The notes: a model not told the origin generated them from the sequence alone. Positions 25,475 to 34,563 are shown, numbered from the stretch's first letter. The stretch is 64,000 bases of DNA from Pseudobdellovibrionaceae bacterium (GCA_021731025.1 JAKFYD010000008.1:1-64000); one strand, 5' to 3'. Program-made: numbers and translations.

Positions 25475-26539
25475 TTATTTAAAAATATCACTCTTCTTTT
25501 TAGTTAGAACGAAAAGTTCTCGTCCCATTCGTCGGGGTAAAGATTTTCGCCATCGTCCCCAAAAGATAAATTCGTAATTCTTATTTAATCTCTGCCGAAG
25601 TTCCCATTCAGTTCCTCCGAACGGAGGGCCCTCGGGTCTATCCCAACAGAAAAATACACCCATCAGGTGACCGCCCGGAACGAGCACTCGATTCCAAACT
25701 TGAACGAGCTCATGTCGTCGAGCCGGATTGATGGCGCAGTAACAAGTGTGTTCAAACACATAATCAAAACGTTGGTGATATTCAACCCCCAAGGAAAAAA
25801 TATCCTTTTCCTCGAAATTGAGAGTACTTAGATCTTTGTAATTTTTCTTAGCCCTTGTAATGGCTTCCGGGGAGACATCAATTCCCGTCACTACGTGGCC
25901 GTTCTGTGCAAAAAATGCAGCATCATGACCTTCACCGCAGCCAAGCACCAAAATGCGAGATTTTGGGAGCTTGAGCCGAGGTAGCATGTCCTTAAGGGCT
26001 TCGGCTGGCTCTTCTAAATTCCACCGAGGATTCACTTCATTAACGTAAATGTCACTCCACCATTTTTCTTGATCAACTGCAGGTTGTGCTTTGAGAAAAG
26101 GATCTACGGGGTAGCGAATCCCTTTCCAAGAGATGGAATCATCATCAAACTCTTCGAGTTCATTAAAAAACTGGGCTTGAGCTTTACGAGAAAAAACAAA
26201 AGGCAAATTTTCAATGGTTCGGCCATGAAAGCGATCCCACTCGTCGGCAGTTAAAGTCTCAAGAGAAAAAGAAAAGCGGGTGTCGTAGGGGCAGACAATG
26301 TGCCATTGATTTTTTTCCCAGAAAACCCGTTGGGCAACTAAAGGCTGATCAAAAGCTTCAACAAAAAAATGGCGGTTATTAAAATGCGAAATGAAGGATC
26401 CATTTTCCGCTTTAGATAAATTTTTGAGAAGATTGAAACCTGTTATCGGTTCAGTCAGGCGCGTTTCGCCTTGAAGAAAAAAACCTTCTTCGTCGATCGC
26501 AATAAAAGAATCAGGGTGAGCTTGGGTCCTTGTCGTCAT
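25475..26539 (-). CDS. TPMT-like SAM-dependent methyltransferase with a DUF1285-like N-terminal domain
   Basis: About 354 residues. The C-terminal 190 residues are a class I methyltransferase resembling bacterial thiopurine S-methyltransferases: V-L-G-C-G-E-G-H-D-A-A-F-F, G-I-D-V-S-P-E-A, F-E-H-T-C-Y-C-A-I-N-P-A-R-R and W-E-L. Residues 1-130 (I-A-I-D-E-E-G-F-F-L-Q-G-E, a gap, F-V-E-A-F-D-Q-P-L-V) resemble the DUF1285 fold, an unusual pairing. ATG 26539 is chosen over 26575 because it gives less overlap with the upstream gene; neither has a strong ribosome site. Substrates may be thiols, selenium or tellurium compounds, or other small molecules. Confidence 0.72.
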   Translation of the reverse strand: MTTRTQAHPDSFIAIDEEGFFLQGETRLTEPITGFNLLKNLSKAENGSFISHFNNRHFFVEAFDQPLVAQRVFWEKNQWHIVCPYDTRFSFSLETLTADEWDRFHGRTIENLPFVFSRKAQAQFFNELEEFDDDSISWKGIRYPVDPFLKAQPAVDQEKWWSDIYVNEVNPRWNLEEPAEALKDMLPRLKLPKSRILVLGCGEGHDAAFFAQNGHVVTGIDVSPEAITRAKKNYKDLSTLNFEEKDIFSLGVEYHQRFDYVFEHTCYCAINPARRHELVQVWNRVLVPGGHLMGVFFCWDRPEGPPFGGTEWELRQRLNKNYEFIFWGRWRKSLPRRMGRELFVLTKKKSDIFK

Positions 26540-26963
26540 CCCCAGCGTTGTCCGGTGTGATGAGCGAACCGTCAATGTAATTTACGTTATCGCCTGTAGT
26601 TTTTAAGCTCTGCAGTGTCCATTTATCAATAGTTGGGTCCTCGGAGAGATCGCGATAGAGCACCGCTTCCCCTTCGATAACCGTTTCGAAGGATTCTTTG
26701 TTTGTTTCTGAGGCAGGTTCAGTGAATTTGTAGGAAAAAATAGCTTTCACTTTTCGTTCACCGATATTTTCAGTCCATAATTTTAAAATTTCGACGGTCG
26801 AGGCTGCTGGTTTTTTACTCTTGATCGTATTTTGAATCAGTTCGGCAAATTTCTGCTGAATGGCGGAGTGCGTCTCGAAGCCGACGGCCGAGGAACTGTG
26901 AATGACATTCCAAGACCAAATAAGTGCAGCGGTAAAGACTATTAAGCTGATGATTTTCTTCAT
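26511..26963 (-). CDS. Hypothetical secreted protein
   Basis: A 150-residue protein with a signal peptide or single N-terminal anchor (I-I-S-L-I-V-F-T-A-A-L-I-W-S-W). A mostly helical start is followed by a beta-rich segment containing F-E-T-V-I-E-G-E-A-V-L-Y-R-D-L. The C-terminus is acidic (D-D-D-K-D). I do not recognise a family. Its 3' end overlaps the start of the methyltransferase gene by 29 bases, suggesting a two-gene transcript. Confidence 0.68.
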   Translation of the reverse strand: MKKIISLIVFTAALIWSWNVIHSSSAVGFETHSAIQQKFAELIQNTIKSKKPAASTVEILKLWTENIGERKVKAIFSYKFTEPASETNKESFETVIEGEAVLYRDLSEDPTIDKWTLQSLKTTGDNVNYIDGSLITPDNAGDDDKDPSSP

Positions 26964-26999
26964 AGATTAATTCCTCATGTGTATGATACGAGATATCTC

Positions 27000-27626
27000 A
27001 TGAATTCTGATTGGAAGACAACTTTAATGTCAAAAGGTCTCTCGCTCAATCAACAGCTGAATAAAAAGATCGAGAGACAATTGGCCGCTCGAGGCTTGCG
27101 TTTAAGCGCTGTTGATTTTGCAAGTTTCGTTGAACATTGGGCTCCCAAAACATCAAGAGACGCCTTGAGTTACGTTCTTAATTTCCTACGTCCCGTTGTT
27201 ATGGGAATGGGTTTTCGTATTTCTCGTTTGAGTGACGAAAAAATTGAAGTGATCATTCCTGCCCGATCTAAAAACAAAAGCGAAGAAGGATCTGTTCATG
27301 AATCTGTCCTGCTCGCTGCCGGGATCGAAGGGGCAAAAACTCTATGGTTGCGACATGCGCCCCTGGGTGATTTTCACATTCGTATCGAAGAGTTCAGTTT
27401 CAAAAATATTAAAAATAGCACTCAAGAAGTGCGCATGCGTATGGAAGCTCCGGAAACTTTAAGACAAAGTGTTTTAGGACAACTCAGAGTCATGAATCAG
27501 GCCTCGATTGAAAATCACATCCAATTTTTTGAAGAAGGTGATCAATTGATTGCTGAACTTCAACTTCGTCTTCAAGTTTCGACAACCTCTTTGTTGGGGT
27601 CCTCTTCGTCGGGACGAAATGAGTAA
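27000..27626 (+). CDS. Hotdog-fold (DUF4442-like) protein heading the leucine operon
   Basis: About 208 residues. The central region (F-L-R-P-V-V-M-G-M-G-F-R-I, G-S-V-H-E-S-V-L-L-A-A-G-I-E-G-A, then M-R-M-E-A-P-E) resembles the DUF4442 branch of the hotdog thioesterase superfamily. The start is uncertain: ATG 27000 or ATG 27027, the latter with GGAAGA eight bases upstream. The stop is four bases before the carboxylase beta gene, so it belongs to the same operon. An acyl-CoA thioesterase or binding role next to branched-chain CoA metabolism is plausible but inferred. Confidence 0.65.
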   Translation: MNSDWKTTLMSKGLSLNQQLNKKIERQLAARGLRLSAVDFASFVEHWAPKTSRDALSYVLNFLRPVVMGMGFRISRLSDEKIEVIIPARSKNKSEEGSVHESVLLAAGIEGAKTLWLRHAPLGDFHIRIEEFSFKNIKNSTQEVRMRMEAPETLRQSVLGQLRVMNQASIENHIQFFEEGDQLIAELQLRLQVSTTSLLGSSSSGRNE

Positions 27627-27629
27627 AAA

Positions 27630-29234
27630 ATGATTTTGGAAACGCGAGTGAATTCTTTAGATGAATCATTTTTGGCCAACGCCACGGCTATGAAAACTCT
27701 GGTTGAAGAATGGAAATCCCGCGTTTTACAAATTCAGCAGGGCGGCGGTGATGAGGCGACAAAGAAACACAAATCTCGTGGAAAATTAACGGCGCGTGAA
27801 CGCATCGAAACTTTGGTTGATCCACAAACTTCTTTTTTAGAATTTTCAACATTAGCGGCCTGGGAAATGTATGACAATCAAGCGCCATCAGCAGGAGTTA
27901 TCACTGGGATTGGGGTCATTCATGGCACGGAATGCATGATCGTTGCGAATGATGCCACAGTAAAAGGTGGCACCTATTTCCCGATGACAGTAAAAAAACA
28001 TTTGCGGGCGCAAGAGATCGCCATGGAAAATGGATTGCCCTGCATTTATTTAGTCGACAGTGGGGGAGCATTTCTTCCCTTGCAGTCGGAAGTTTTCCCT
28101 GATCGCGATCACTTTGGTCGAATCTTTTACAATCAAGCGCGGATGTCTGCCGATGGTATTCCCCAAATTTCTGTGGTGATGGGTTCATGTACCGCGGGCG
28201 GAGCCTATGTTCCTGCGATGAGCGATGAAAATGTTATCGTGAAAGATAACGGAACTATCTTTTTAGGTGGTCCACCTCTAGTGAAAGCAGCTACGGGTGA
28301 AGAAGTGAATGCTCAAGATTTAGGTGGAGCTAAAGTTCACTGCGAACTGAGTGGAGTGACAGATCACTTTGCCGAGGATGACGAGCACGCCATCGAAATC
28401 GCTCGGTCCATTGTTGCTCAACTGAACCATCGTAAACAAGTTTCGATGAAAATTCAGGCTGTCGAAGAGCCGTTATTTAAGGCCTCAGAGATCTACGGAA
28501 TTTTACCGAAAGATTCGCGGATCCCTTTTGATGTGCGCGAGATCATTGCTCGCATCGTCGATGGCAGTCGCTTTCATGAATTTAAACCTCTCTATGGAAA
28601 AACTTTGGTCACTGGCTTTGCTCATATTTGGGGAATGCCCGTGGGAATTGTAGCAAATAATGGAGTTTTGTTTAGTGAAAGCGCTTTGAAGGGCGCGCAC
28701 TTTATCGAACTTTGTGAACAGCGACAAATCCCGCTTATTTTTCTTCAGAATATCACTGGTTTTATGGTGGGTAAAAAATACGAGAACGAAGGGATCGCCA
28801 AACACGGAGCAAAATTGGTGATGGCGGTCAGTAATGCCCATGTTCCTAAATTTACCGTCGTGATGGGCGGTTCTTATGGAGCCGGTAATTACGGGATGTG
28901 TGGTCGCGCTTTTCAACCTCGTCAATTGTGGATGTGGCCCAATGCCCGTATCAGCGTCATGGGTGGTGAACAAGCCGCAAATGTTTTGTTAACAGTAAAG
29001 CTTGATCAAATGTCAGCTTCAGGCCGCAGCATGAGCGAAGCTGAAGGTAATGAATTCAAAAAACCTATTTTGAAAAAATACGAAATGGAAAGCTCGGCTT
29101 ATTTTTCAACCGCAAGAATTTGGGATGATGGAATTATCGATCCCGTTGATACGCGGCAAGTGTTGGCCTTAGGAATTTCGGCTTCACTGAATAAAGCTTG
29201 GGGAAAGCGTCGTCAGGGCGTCTTTCGAATGTAA
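27630..29234 (+). CDS. Methylcrotonyl-CoA carboxylase, carboxyltransferase (beta) subunit
   Basis: A 534-residue carboxyltransferase of the acyl-CoA carboxylase family with both crotonase-fold halves: [12 protein letters not shown] and [12 protein letters not shown] in the first, and [18 protein letters not shown] and [13 protein letters not shown] in the second. These fit MccB/LiuB rather than propionyl-CoA carboxylase; the neighbouring hydratase and HMG-CoA lyase support this. It transfers carboxyl from biotin to 3-methylcrotonyl-CoA in leucine breakdown. The next gene begins shortly after on the same strand. Confidence 0.88.
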   Translation: MILETRVNSLDESFLANATAMKTLVEEWKSRVLQIQQGGGDEATKKHKSRGKLTARERIETLVDPQTSFLEFSTLAAWEMYDNQAPSAGVITGIGVIHGTECMIVANDATVKGGTYFPMTVKKHLRAQEIAMENGLPCIYLVDSGGAFLPLQSEVFPDRDHFGRIFYNQARMSADGIPQISVVMGSCTAGGAYVPAMSDENVIVKDNGTIFLGGPPLVKAATGEEVNAQDLGGAKVHCELSGVTDHFAEDDEHAIEIARSIVAQLNHRKQVSMKIQAVEEPLFKASEIYGILPKDSRIPFDVREIIARIVDGSRFHEFKPLYGKTLVTGFAHIWGMPVGIVANNGVLFSESALKGAHFIELCEQRQIPLIFLQNITGFMVGKKYENEGIAKHGAKLVMAVSNAHVPKFTVVMGGSYGAGNYGMCGRAFQPRQLWMWPNARISVMGGEQAANVLLTVKLDQMSASGRSMSEAEGNEFKKPILKKYEMESSAYFSTARIWDDGIIDPVDTRQVLALGISASLNKAWGKRRQGVFRM

Positions 29235-29251
29235 ATTTAGGGTGGTGCTTT

Positions 29252-30028
29252 ATGGCTGAAGTGATTGTCTCTGAAATTAACAATGTCGCTTATGTAAAAC
29301 TGCATCGTCCTGATGTTCGCAATGCTTTTACACCCGAAATGATCAAACAGTTGAAAGAAAGTTTTTCATCCTTTGAAAAGCGTAAAGACCTGCGTGCTGT
29401 TGTTTTATTGGGCGAAGGTAAAGTTTTTTGTGCTGGTGCCGATTTGCAATGGATGCAGTCTATGATCAATTTCACTTTTGATCAGAATAAACAAGATGCT
29501 GTGGCTCTGTTTGAAATGTTTGAATGCATTTTGAATTGTCCCATTCCCGTCATTGGACAAGTTCATGGCGCCGCCTTTGGTGGTGCTTTGGGTTTGCTGG
29601 CCGTCTGTGATGAAGTCATTGCGGAAGAATCAACAAAATTTTGTTTCAGTGAAGTTAAGCTGGGACTGGCTCCTGCGGTGATTAGCAGTTTTGTTTTTTT
29701 GAAGTCTTCACTCTTTCATGTGCGTCCACTAATATTGTCGGGACAAGTTTTTAATATTGATATGGCTTTGGAAGCAAGAATTGTTCATCATCGCGTTCCC
29801 GATGGAGAAGGTCACAAAGAAGTGCAAAAACTTTTGCATAAATATCTCGATGGCGGTCCAGAAGCTGTTCGTGAAACAAAAAAGCTCATGAATCAATTTT
29901 ATTTATCTTCTTGGGAAGAGTACAAAGAAAGATCCTGTAAAGTGATTTCGGAACGTCGAATCAGTCGCGAGGGTCAAGATGGTTTGCGAAGCTTTCTGGA
30001 TGGAAAAAAACCTGAATGGACAAGTTAA
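29252..30028 (+). CDS. Methylglutaconyl-CoA hydratase (enoyl-CoA hydratase family)
   Basis: A 258-residue crotonase-fold enzyme. R-P-D-V-R-N-A-F-T-P-E-M, the oxyanion-hole segments K-V-F-C-A-G-A-D-L-Q-W-M and G-A-A-F-G-G-A-L-G-L, and F-S-E-V-K-L-G-L-A-P-A fit LiuC/methylglutaconyl-CoA hydratase, which hydrates 3-methylglutaconyl-CoA to HMG-CoA. The start at 29252 is set by AGGGTGG upstream; an in-frame start at 29198 lies inside the preceding gene. The 3' end overlaps the biotin carboxylase gene by 13 bases. Confidence 0.85.
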   Translation: MAEVIVSEINNVAYVKLHRPDVRNAFTPEMIKQLKESFSSFEKRKDLRAVVLLGEGKVFCAGADLQWMQSMINFTFDQNKQDAVALFEMFECILNCPIPVIGQVHGAAFGGALGLLAVCDEVIAEESTKFCFSEVKLGLAPAVISSFVFLKSSLFHVRPLILSGQVFNIDMALEARIVHHRVPDGEGHKEVQKLLHKYLDGGPEAVRETKKLMNQFYLSSWEEYKERSCKVISERRISREGQDGLRSFLDGKKPEWTS

Positions 30029-31509
30029 AAAAAATAAATCGTTTGGCCATCGCCAATCGCGGTGAAGTGGCCGTGCGAATCATCAAGGCTTGTGAAGAGC
30101 TGGGCATAGAGACTGTTCTTTTGCATTCCGAGGCTGACATTCTATCCCGAGCTTATCGGATGGCTACAAAAAGAATCTGCATCGGTGGTGCACCAGTGGC
30201 TCAAAGTTATTTGAACATCACGGCGAATGTTCAAGGAGCTATTGCCGGGGGTGCAGACGCGATTCACCCGGGCTTTGGCTTTCTTTCAGAAAATGCGGAT
30301 TTCGCTGAAGCAGTCATTAAAGCTGGACTAATTTTTGTTGGACCTTCTGCCGAGGCGATTCGAGCCTTAGGAGATAAAATTAATTGCAAAAAGCTTGCAG
30401 AAAAAGCGGGATTACCTTTAGTGCCAGGCTACAAAGGCGAGGACCAAAGTTTAACTCGTTTAATTTCAGAAGCTGAAAAGATTGGTTATCCAGTCATTGT
30501 GAAAGCTGCTGCCGGTGGCGGTGGCCGAGGGATGAAATTAATAAAAAATTCAGCCGAAGCCAAAGAATTGATTGAGTCGGCTCAGCGGGAATCTTTGTCG
30601 GCTTTTGGTTCGTCTCAAGTTTTCTTGGAAAAATATTTGGATCGGGCGAAGCACATTGAGTTTCAAATTTTTGGTGATTCCAGTGGACGTGTGGTGCATT
30701 TTTTTGATCGCGAATGTTCTGTGCAAAGACGTCATCAAAAAATCATCGAAGAGGCCGTGTCAGCGGCCTTGACTCCGGAACTGCGACAACAGATGGGTGA
30801 ATCTGCCGTGGCCATCGCAACTTTGGGAAAATACAAAGGGGCAGGAACGGTCGAGTTTCTTTTGCAGGATGGAAAATTTTATCTTCTGGAAGTGAACACA
30901 CGATTGCAAGTTGAACATCCCGTGACTGAAATGGTCTTAGGTGTCGATCTGGTGAAAGCGCAAATCTTAACAGCGCAAGGGGATTTTTTATTTAGTGCTC
31001 CTAGTTTCTCGCCTCGCGGGCATGCCATCGAAGGGCGAGTTTACGCTGAAAATTCTTATCAAGGTGGAATTCCTAGCACGGGGCTGTTGGGTCACGTGTT
31101 TTTTCCCGAAGGCCCTGGACGCCGTTTCGAATATGGCTTTGAAGCTGGCGATGAAATCACTTCTTTTTATGATCCCATGATTGCAAAAGTGATTGTCTGG
31201 GATGAATCGCGCTCTCGCGCCATTCAAAAAATGATCAAAGTCCTGCAAGATTCAGTGATTTTTGGAGTGCACACCAATATTCCTTACCTTATCGAAATTT
31301 TAAAACATCCTGAGTTTATCAACGGCACAATGACCACGCGATTTATCGAAAATAATTTCGCCGAGGGATTGAAGGCTGCTAAACCGAGCGAACTCGAACA
31401 ATCACTGATTGAAAGCGCACGTCGAGGGGGACCTGCAGTGACATTGAGTTCGTCTCGCTCACCGGAAAGTGCAGTCTCTCCATGGAATCGACCGTGGAGG
31501 TTATTATGA
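30016..31509 (+). CDS. Biotin carboxylase subunit of methylcrotonyl-CoA carboxylase, without BCCP
   Basis: A 497-residue ATP-grasp enzyme with the biotin carboxylase layout. Seen are I-A-N-R-G-E-V-A-V-R-I-I, the ATP-grasp glycine loop A-A-G-G-G-G-R-G-M-K, H-I-E-F-Q-I-F-G-D, R-D-C-type E-C-S-V-Q-R-R-H-Q-K and E-V-N-T-R-L-Q-V-E-H-P-V-T-E. It ATP-dependently carboxylates biotin. Most MccA proteins of about 660 residues carry the biotinyl domain on the same chain; here it is a separate gene right after, overlapping by four bases (ATGA). Confidence 0.88.
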   Translation: MDKLKKINRLAIANRGEVAVRIIKACEELGIETVLLHSEADILSRAYRMATKRICIGGAPVAQSYLNITANVQGAIAGGADAIHPGFGFLSENADFAEAVIKAGLIFVGPSAEAIRALGDKINCKKLAEKAGLPLVPGYKGEDQSLTRLISEAEKIGYPVIVKAAAGGGGRGMKLIKNSAEAKELIESAQRESLSAFGSSQVFLEKYLDRAKHIEFQIFGDSSGRVVHFFDRECSVQRRHQKIIEEAVSAALTPELRQQMGESAVAIATLGKYKGAGTVEFLLQDGKFYLLEVNTRLQVEHPVTEMVLGVDLVKAQILTAQGDFLFSAPSFSPRGHAIEGRVYAENSYQGGIPSTGLLGHVFFPEGPGRRFEYGFEAGDEITSFYDPMIAKVIVWDESRSRAIQKMIKVLQDSVIFGVHTNIPYLIEILKHPEFINGTMTTRFIENNFAEGLKAAKPSELEQSLIESARRGGPAVTLSSSRSPESAVSPWNRPWRLL

Positions 31510-31916
31510 CCTCAGCTCAAACGTTCAAATTTCGCTTTGGCAATCAAGAGCACGTGGCCTTGGCTCAAAAAATTGGTGATCAAATTTGGATTCACTTTCA
31601 AGGAAGAACTTACGCTGTTCCTTTGAATGATAAAAAACAATCACGCCGAAAATCGGGGGCTTCAGCTGCTGGCGCAAACCAAGTGTTGGCTCCTATGCCT
31701 GGGAAAATCACAAAAGTTTTATCTTCAGTGAGTGACGAAGTTAAAGTTGGCCAAGTCGTCTTGGTGATGGAAGCCATGAAAATGGAATACACTTTGAAAG
31801 CCGAAGTGAATGGGAAAATTAAAAGTATCTCTGTGAAAGCTGGAGACCAAGTTAGCCTTGGTCAAACTTTAATTGAATTTGTGTTGGTGCCCGCAAGCGA
31901 GGGAAAAAATGGCTAG
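31506..31916 (+). CDS. Biotin carboxyl carrier protein of the carboxylase
   Basis: A 136-residue protein. The C-terminal 75 residues are a biotinyl domain with the biotinylation motif V-M-E-A-M-K-M-E-Y (Lys in M-K-M). The N-terminal part resembles the linking beta-domain of fused MccA subunits. ATG 31506 overlaps the biotin carboxylase stop and has GGAGG upstream. The stop overlaps the HMG-CoA lyase start by eight bases. It carries carboxybiotin between the two catalytic subunits. Confidence 0.87.
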   Translation: MTSAQTFKFRFGNQEHVALAQKIGDQIWIHFQGRTYAVPLNDKKQSRRKSGASAAGANQVLAPMPGKITKVLSSVSDEVKVGQVVLVMEAMKMEYTLKAEVNGKIKSISVKAGDQVSLGQTLIEFVLVPASEGKNG

Positions 31917-32844
31917 TTCCAAAGTCCAAATTGTTGAAATGGGTTTGCGCGATGGACTTCAAAATGAAAAAGTTATTTTGAGTGCTGATCAGCGAGCGGA
32001 ATTAGCTTTGCGTTTATCCCGCGCAGGAATGAATCGCATCGAAATCGGAGCCTTTGTTCGTCCCGATAAAATTCCGCAAATGGCGGGTACAGCAGAAGTT
32101 ATTCAAAAAGTTCAGCAGTTGGTGCAGCAAAAAAATATTTCTGCAAAAACTGAATTTTCTGTGTTGGTGCCCAATGAAAAGGGAATGCAATCAGCTTTGG
32201 CGGCTGGAGTTCGCGAAATTGCGATCTTTGCTTCAGCGACGGAATCGTTTTCACAAAAAAATATCAATTGCAGTATCAAGGAAAGCTTTCAGAGATTTAT
32301 GCCTGTCTTGCCCCTTGCGAAGAAAAATAAAATCAAAGTGCGAGCCTACTTGAGTGTGTGCTTTGGTTGCCCCTACGAGGGCGCAGTCCCTGAAAAGCGA
32401 GTGGTCGAACTGGTAAAGCGTTTTCATAAGCTCGGCGTTTATGAAATTTCCATTGGTGACACCATTGGAGTTGCGACTCCAGGTCAAATTAAATCTTTGA
32501 TCCAAAAACTGAAGCGAGTTGTGCCTGCACGCAAAATTGCGGGACATTTTCACGACACTCGCGGGATGGCTTTGGTTAATATTTTGGCTGCCTATCAGTT
32601 GGGTATTCGCATTTTCGACACAAGCATTGGTGGCCTGGGTGGCTGTCCTTACGCCCCCGGCGCTTCGGGGAATGTGGCTACCGAGGACGTGCTTTATATG
32701 TTTGAAGGTATGGGTGTGAAAACAGGAATTAATTTAGATCAACTTATTGAAACTCATAAATGGTTGTCGGGAGTGATGGGTAAAACTTTGCCTTCAAGAG
32801 TTGGCAATGTGGGGCGGTTGCAAGCCCGCGGTCCTGTTACTTAA
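31909..32844 (+). CDS. Hydroxymethylglutaryl-CoA lyase
   Basis: A 311-residue TIM-barrel lyase that splits HMG-CoA into acetyl-CoA and acetoacetate, the last step of leucine catabolism. Seen: E-M-G-L-R-D-G-L-Q-N-E near the start, S-V-C-F-G-C-P-Y-E-G, G-D-T-I-G-V-A-T-P, H-F-H-D-T-R-G-M-A and the catalytic loop G-L-G-G-C-P-Y-A-P-G-A-S-G-N-V-A-T-E-D. Metal-binding His and the catalytic Cys are all present. The start at 31909 overlaps the BCCP gene. The operon lacks the isovaleryl-CoA dehydrogenase, which is not in this window. Confidence 0.9.
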   Translation: MASSKVQIVEMGLRDGLQNEKVILSADQRAELALRLSRAGMNRIEIGAFVRPDKIPQMAGTAEVIQKVQQLVQQKNISAKTEFSVLVPNEKGMQSALAAGVREIAIFASATESFSQKNINCSIKESFQRFMPVLPLAKKNKIKVRAYLSVCFGCPYEGAVPEKRVVELVKRFHKLGVYEISIGDTIGVATPGQIKSLIQKLKRVVPARKIAGHFHDTRGMALVNILAAYQLGIRIFDTSIGGLGGCPYAPGASGNVATEDVLYMFEGMGVKTGINLDQLIETHKWLSGVMGKTLPSRVGNVGRLQARGPVT

Positions 32845-32862
32845 ATTCGTATTTCTTTGCAA

Positions 32863-33295
32863 TTAAACCCACTGATCCACATACCTGTGATGTTGTTGAC
32901 AGAGAAGTCTGAGATTTTCTTCGGTGGTTTTCCCGCCTTTTGAAATTGGAACTCGGTGATCAATCTGGAGTAAGTGCTTGGATTCGCATCGGTGTTTTGT
33001 TTGTAAGTGTGTATAAGTGCATTGATAGTTATCCCGCTTAAAAATTCTTTGCTTAAGCTGAGCTGAGATATATCTTGGGTTTTTATGAGCTCTTAGGCTT
33101 TTAATTTGATCGAGTTTTTTTAAGGTATCTTTTGAAAGGTTCACGTGAAGCGCGGCTTCTTCGCTTGAAGTAAATCTGAGGGATTCTTTTGGTTTAATTT
33201 TATTTGGAAAATGCGTGGCTAATATCTCTTTCACTTCTCGTTTAGAGCAATTTTCCATTTCTTTAAGAACTTCTTTTTTCTTTTCAGGAGTTGCG
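32863..33295 (-). pseudogene. HNH endonuclease, 3' part, cut by an IS
   Basis: The C-terminal part of an HNH endonuclease-like gene split by the insertion at 33296-34563. The HNH motif is L-Q-I-D-H-R-V-P-I-S, E-E-N-L-R-L-L-C-Q-Q-H-H. An apparent start upstream at 33393 lies in IS sequence and is spurious. Joining this to the 34564-34862 part, keeping one 9-bp target copy, gives an open frame of about 240 residues through S-A-T-P-E-K-K-K-E-V. The family has N-terminal helical and C-terminal HNH domains and occurs in several copies in Bdellovibrio genomes. Confidence 0.85.
33287..33295. repeat. Target-site duplication, left copy
   Basis: GGAGTTGCG directly precedes the left inverted repeat and recurs at 34564-34572. 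A 9-bp duplication fits several IS4-family groups. Confidence 0.93.
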
Positions 33296-33325
33296 CACTG
33301 CTGTCCGGTTGGCTTAGGGGTTGTG

Positions 33326-34468
33326 TTACTGAGTGAAAAGGGCCGAGGGTGGGTGTTTGGAGTTGTCGCTGCCAGGAAATCCAATCGGAGCAATGATTTG
33401 ATGATACATCGTTGTTCTGAGCTTTCTTAGAAACTCCCAAAGGGTTCCGTTAAATTGAGTAAGGATTTTTTCAAGCTGCAGAAGAAGTTGAGTTAAAACA
33501 AGCATCGCGGCATGGATTTTCACTGTATTTGGATTTCTTAAATCAAGCACTCTGAGATGCAGGTGACCTTTTAACCAACGAAACAAAAGCTCAACAGACC
33601 AGCGTCTTTTATAGATATCTGCAATCTCTTGAGCCGGTCTTTTCCAATCTGATGTGAGAAAATCAAAGAGCTTTTTTGAAACTGGATCTCGGTAAATAAT
33701 ATGACGAAAGCAGACTTGGTTTTTGGGTTTAATGTTTGCACGGTAACACGTGGCTTCTGATGCGAGCCACTTTCTTTCCATAATGACACCGTCTTTTTTT
33801 AAATCATCTTCGTTAAGAACTTGAGCGTGAATCGCACTAAGGCGTAAAGTTTTTTTAGCTCTAATGACAAAGTCAGCCTGAGCTTTTTGAATAATTAACC
33901 AAAATTTTAAATCCACATAAGCACGGTCTCCAACATAGATTTTCCCTGGAGAAAGTTCAAAACTCTTTGCCGTGGTTAAATCAGAGGCATTCCCATAAGT
34001 TGTTCGAAAATCTTCAATCCACTCACCTTCAATATTCCAGGCGACATGGAGTTTAAGTGAGGCACATTTGTTTTTTGATTTCTTCCAGCCTTTAAAATTT
34101 AACAAATGCCCATGAACCCGGGCCTCGGTTGAATCAATTGCAACTAAAGGCTTTAGAAGCTTTTTTAATCTTGAATTTTTAGACTCCGTTAAAACTTTTT
34201 TAGCAACTTCGTGAACAAGTTCTTCAAAAAATCCTGCCGATCTTTTCTTTAAAGCATCAGCTAGAGTTGATTTTGGCACATCAAAAACATCTTGCATCTC
34301 ACGTAGTGAATGAAGACGTAAAATAAATGACTGCAGTAAAATCTTAATGAGTTTCGTTGTTGAAAGGCGTCGAATATTTTTATCTACACCCCATTTTTTA
34401 ATGAGCCTATTTAAAATTTCTACCGGAATAAGTTGTGAAAGGTCTTGGTGCACGTTAAACTTTTTCAT
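33326..34468 (-). CDS. IS4-family DDE transposase
   Basis: A 380-residue transposase from ATG 34468, chosen because AGGAGA lies a few bases upstream; the longer frame to 34525 runs through the leader hairpin. The DDE residues are in V-A-I-D-S-T, V-G-D-R-A-Y-V-D and Y-K-R-R-W-S-V-E-L-L-F-R-W-L-K (the YREK box of IS4). The N-terminal 100 residues hold a DNA-binding helical domain. It cuts and rejoins DNA at the terminal repeats. The frame appears uninterrupted, so the element may be active. Confidence 0.92.
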   Translation of the reverse strand: MKKFNVHQDLSQLIPVEILNRLIKKWGVDKNIRRLSTTKLIKILLQSFILRLHSLREMQDVFDVPKSTLADALKKRSAGFFEELVHEVAKKVLTESKNSRLKKLLKPLVAIDSTEARVHGHLLNFKGWKKSKNKCASLKLHVAWNIEGEWIEDFRTTYGNASDLTTAKSFELSPGKIYVGDRAYVDLKFWLIIQKAQADFVIRAKKTLRLSAIHAQVLNEDDLKKDGVIMERKWLASEATCYRANIKPKNQVCFRHIIYRDPVSKKLFDFLTSDWKRPAQEIADIYKRRWSVELLFRWLKGHLHLRVLDLRNPNTVKIHAAMLVLTQLLLQLEKILTQFNGTLWEFLRKLRTTMYHQIIAPIGFPGSDNSKHPPSALFTQ

Positions 34469-34528
34469 AGTTGCATCTCCTACAGTTGTCGCAAACCTAG
34501 GATAAGGCCCTTCGGGGCCATGCAACTA
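34468..34528 (-). promoter_or_regulatory. Leader inverted repeat covering the transposase start
   Basis: TAGTTGCAT at 34468-34476 and its complement at 34520-34528 flank a strong inner hairpin (34506-34510 with 34515-34519, loop TTCG on the plus strand). In an RNA read into the IS from outside, these pairs can hide the ribosome site and start codon. This kind of read-through protection is known in IS10 and IS50. Confidence 0.6.
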
Positions 34529-34563
34529 CTTGTTTTTTATCTAAAATCTACCGGACAGCAGTG

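Larger units (their letters stand above)
33296..34563 (-). mobile_element. IS4-family insertion sequence, complete
   Basis: A 1268-bp element bounded by perfect 14-bp terminal inverted repeats (CACTGCTGTCCGGT at 33296-33309, complement at 34550-34563) and flanked by a 9-bp direct repeat. It carries one DDE transposase gene on the minus strand and disrupts an HNH endonuclease gene. The intact ends and exact target copies suggest a recent insertion. The spurious frames at both ends arise from the IR sequence. Confidence 0.95.

Noticed and set aside
28503-28973. A 156-codon open frame on the minus strand
   Set aside because: It is antisense to the carboxyltransferase gene and matches no family.
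33287-33393. Start of the HNH 3' part as an independent gene
   Set aside because: The residues before the target copy come from IS sequence, so the apparent start is an artefact of insertion.
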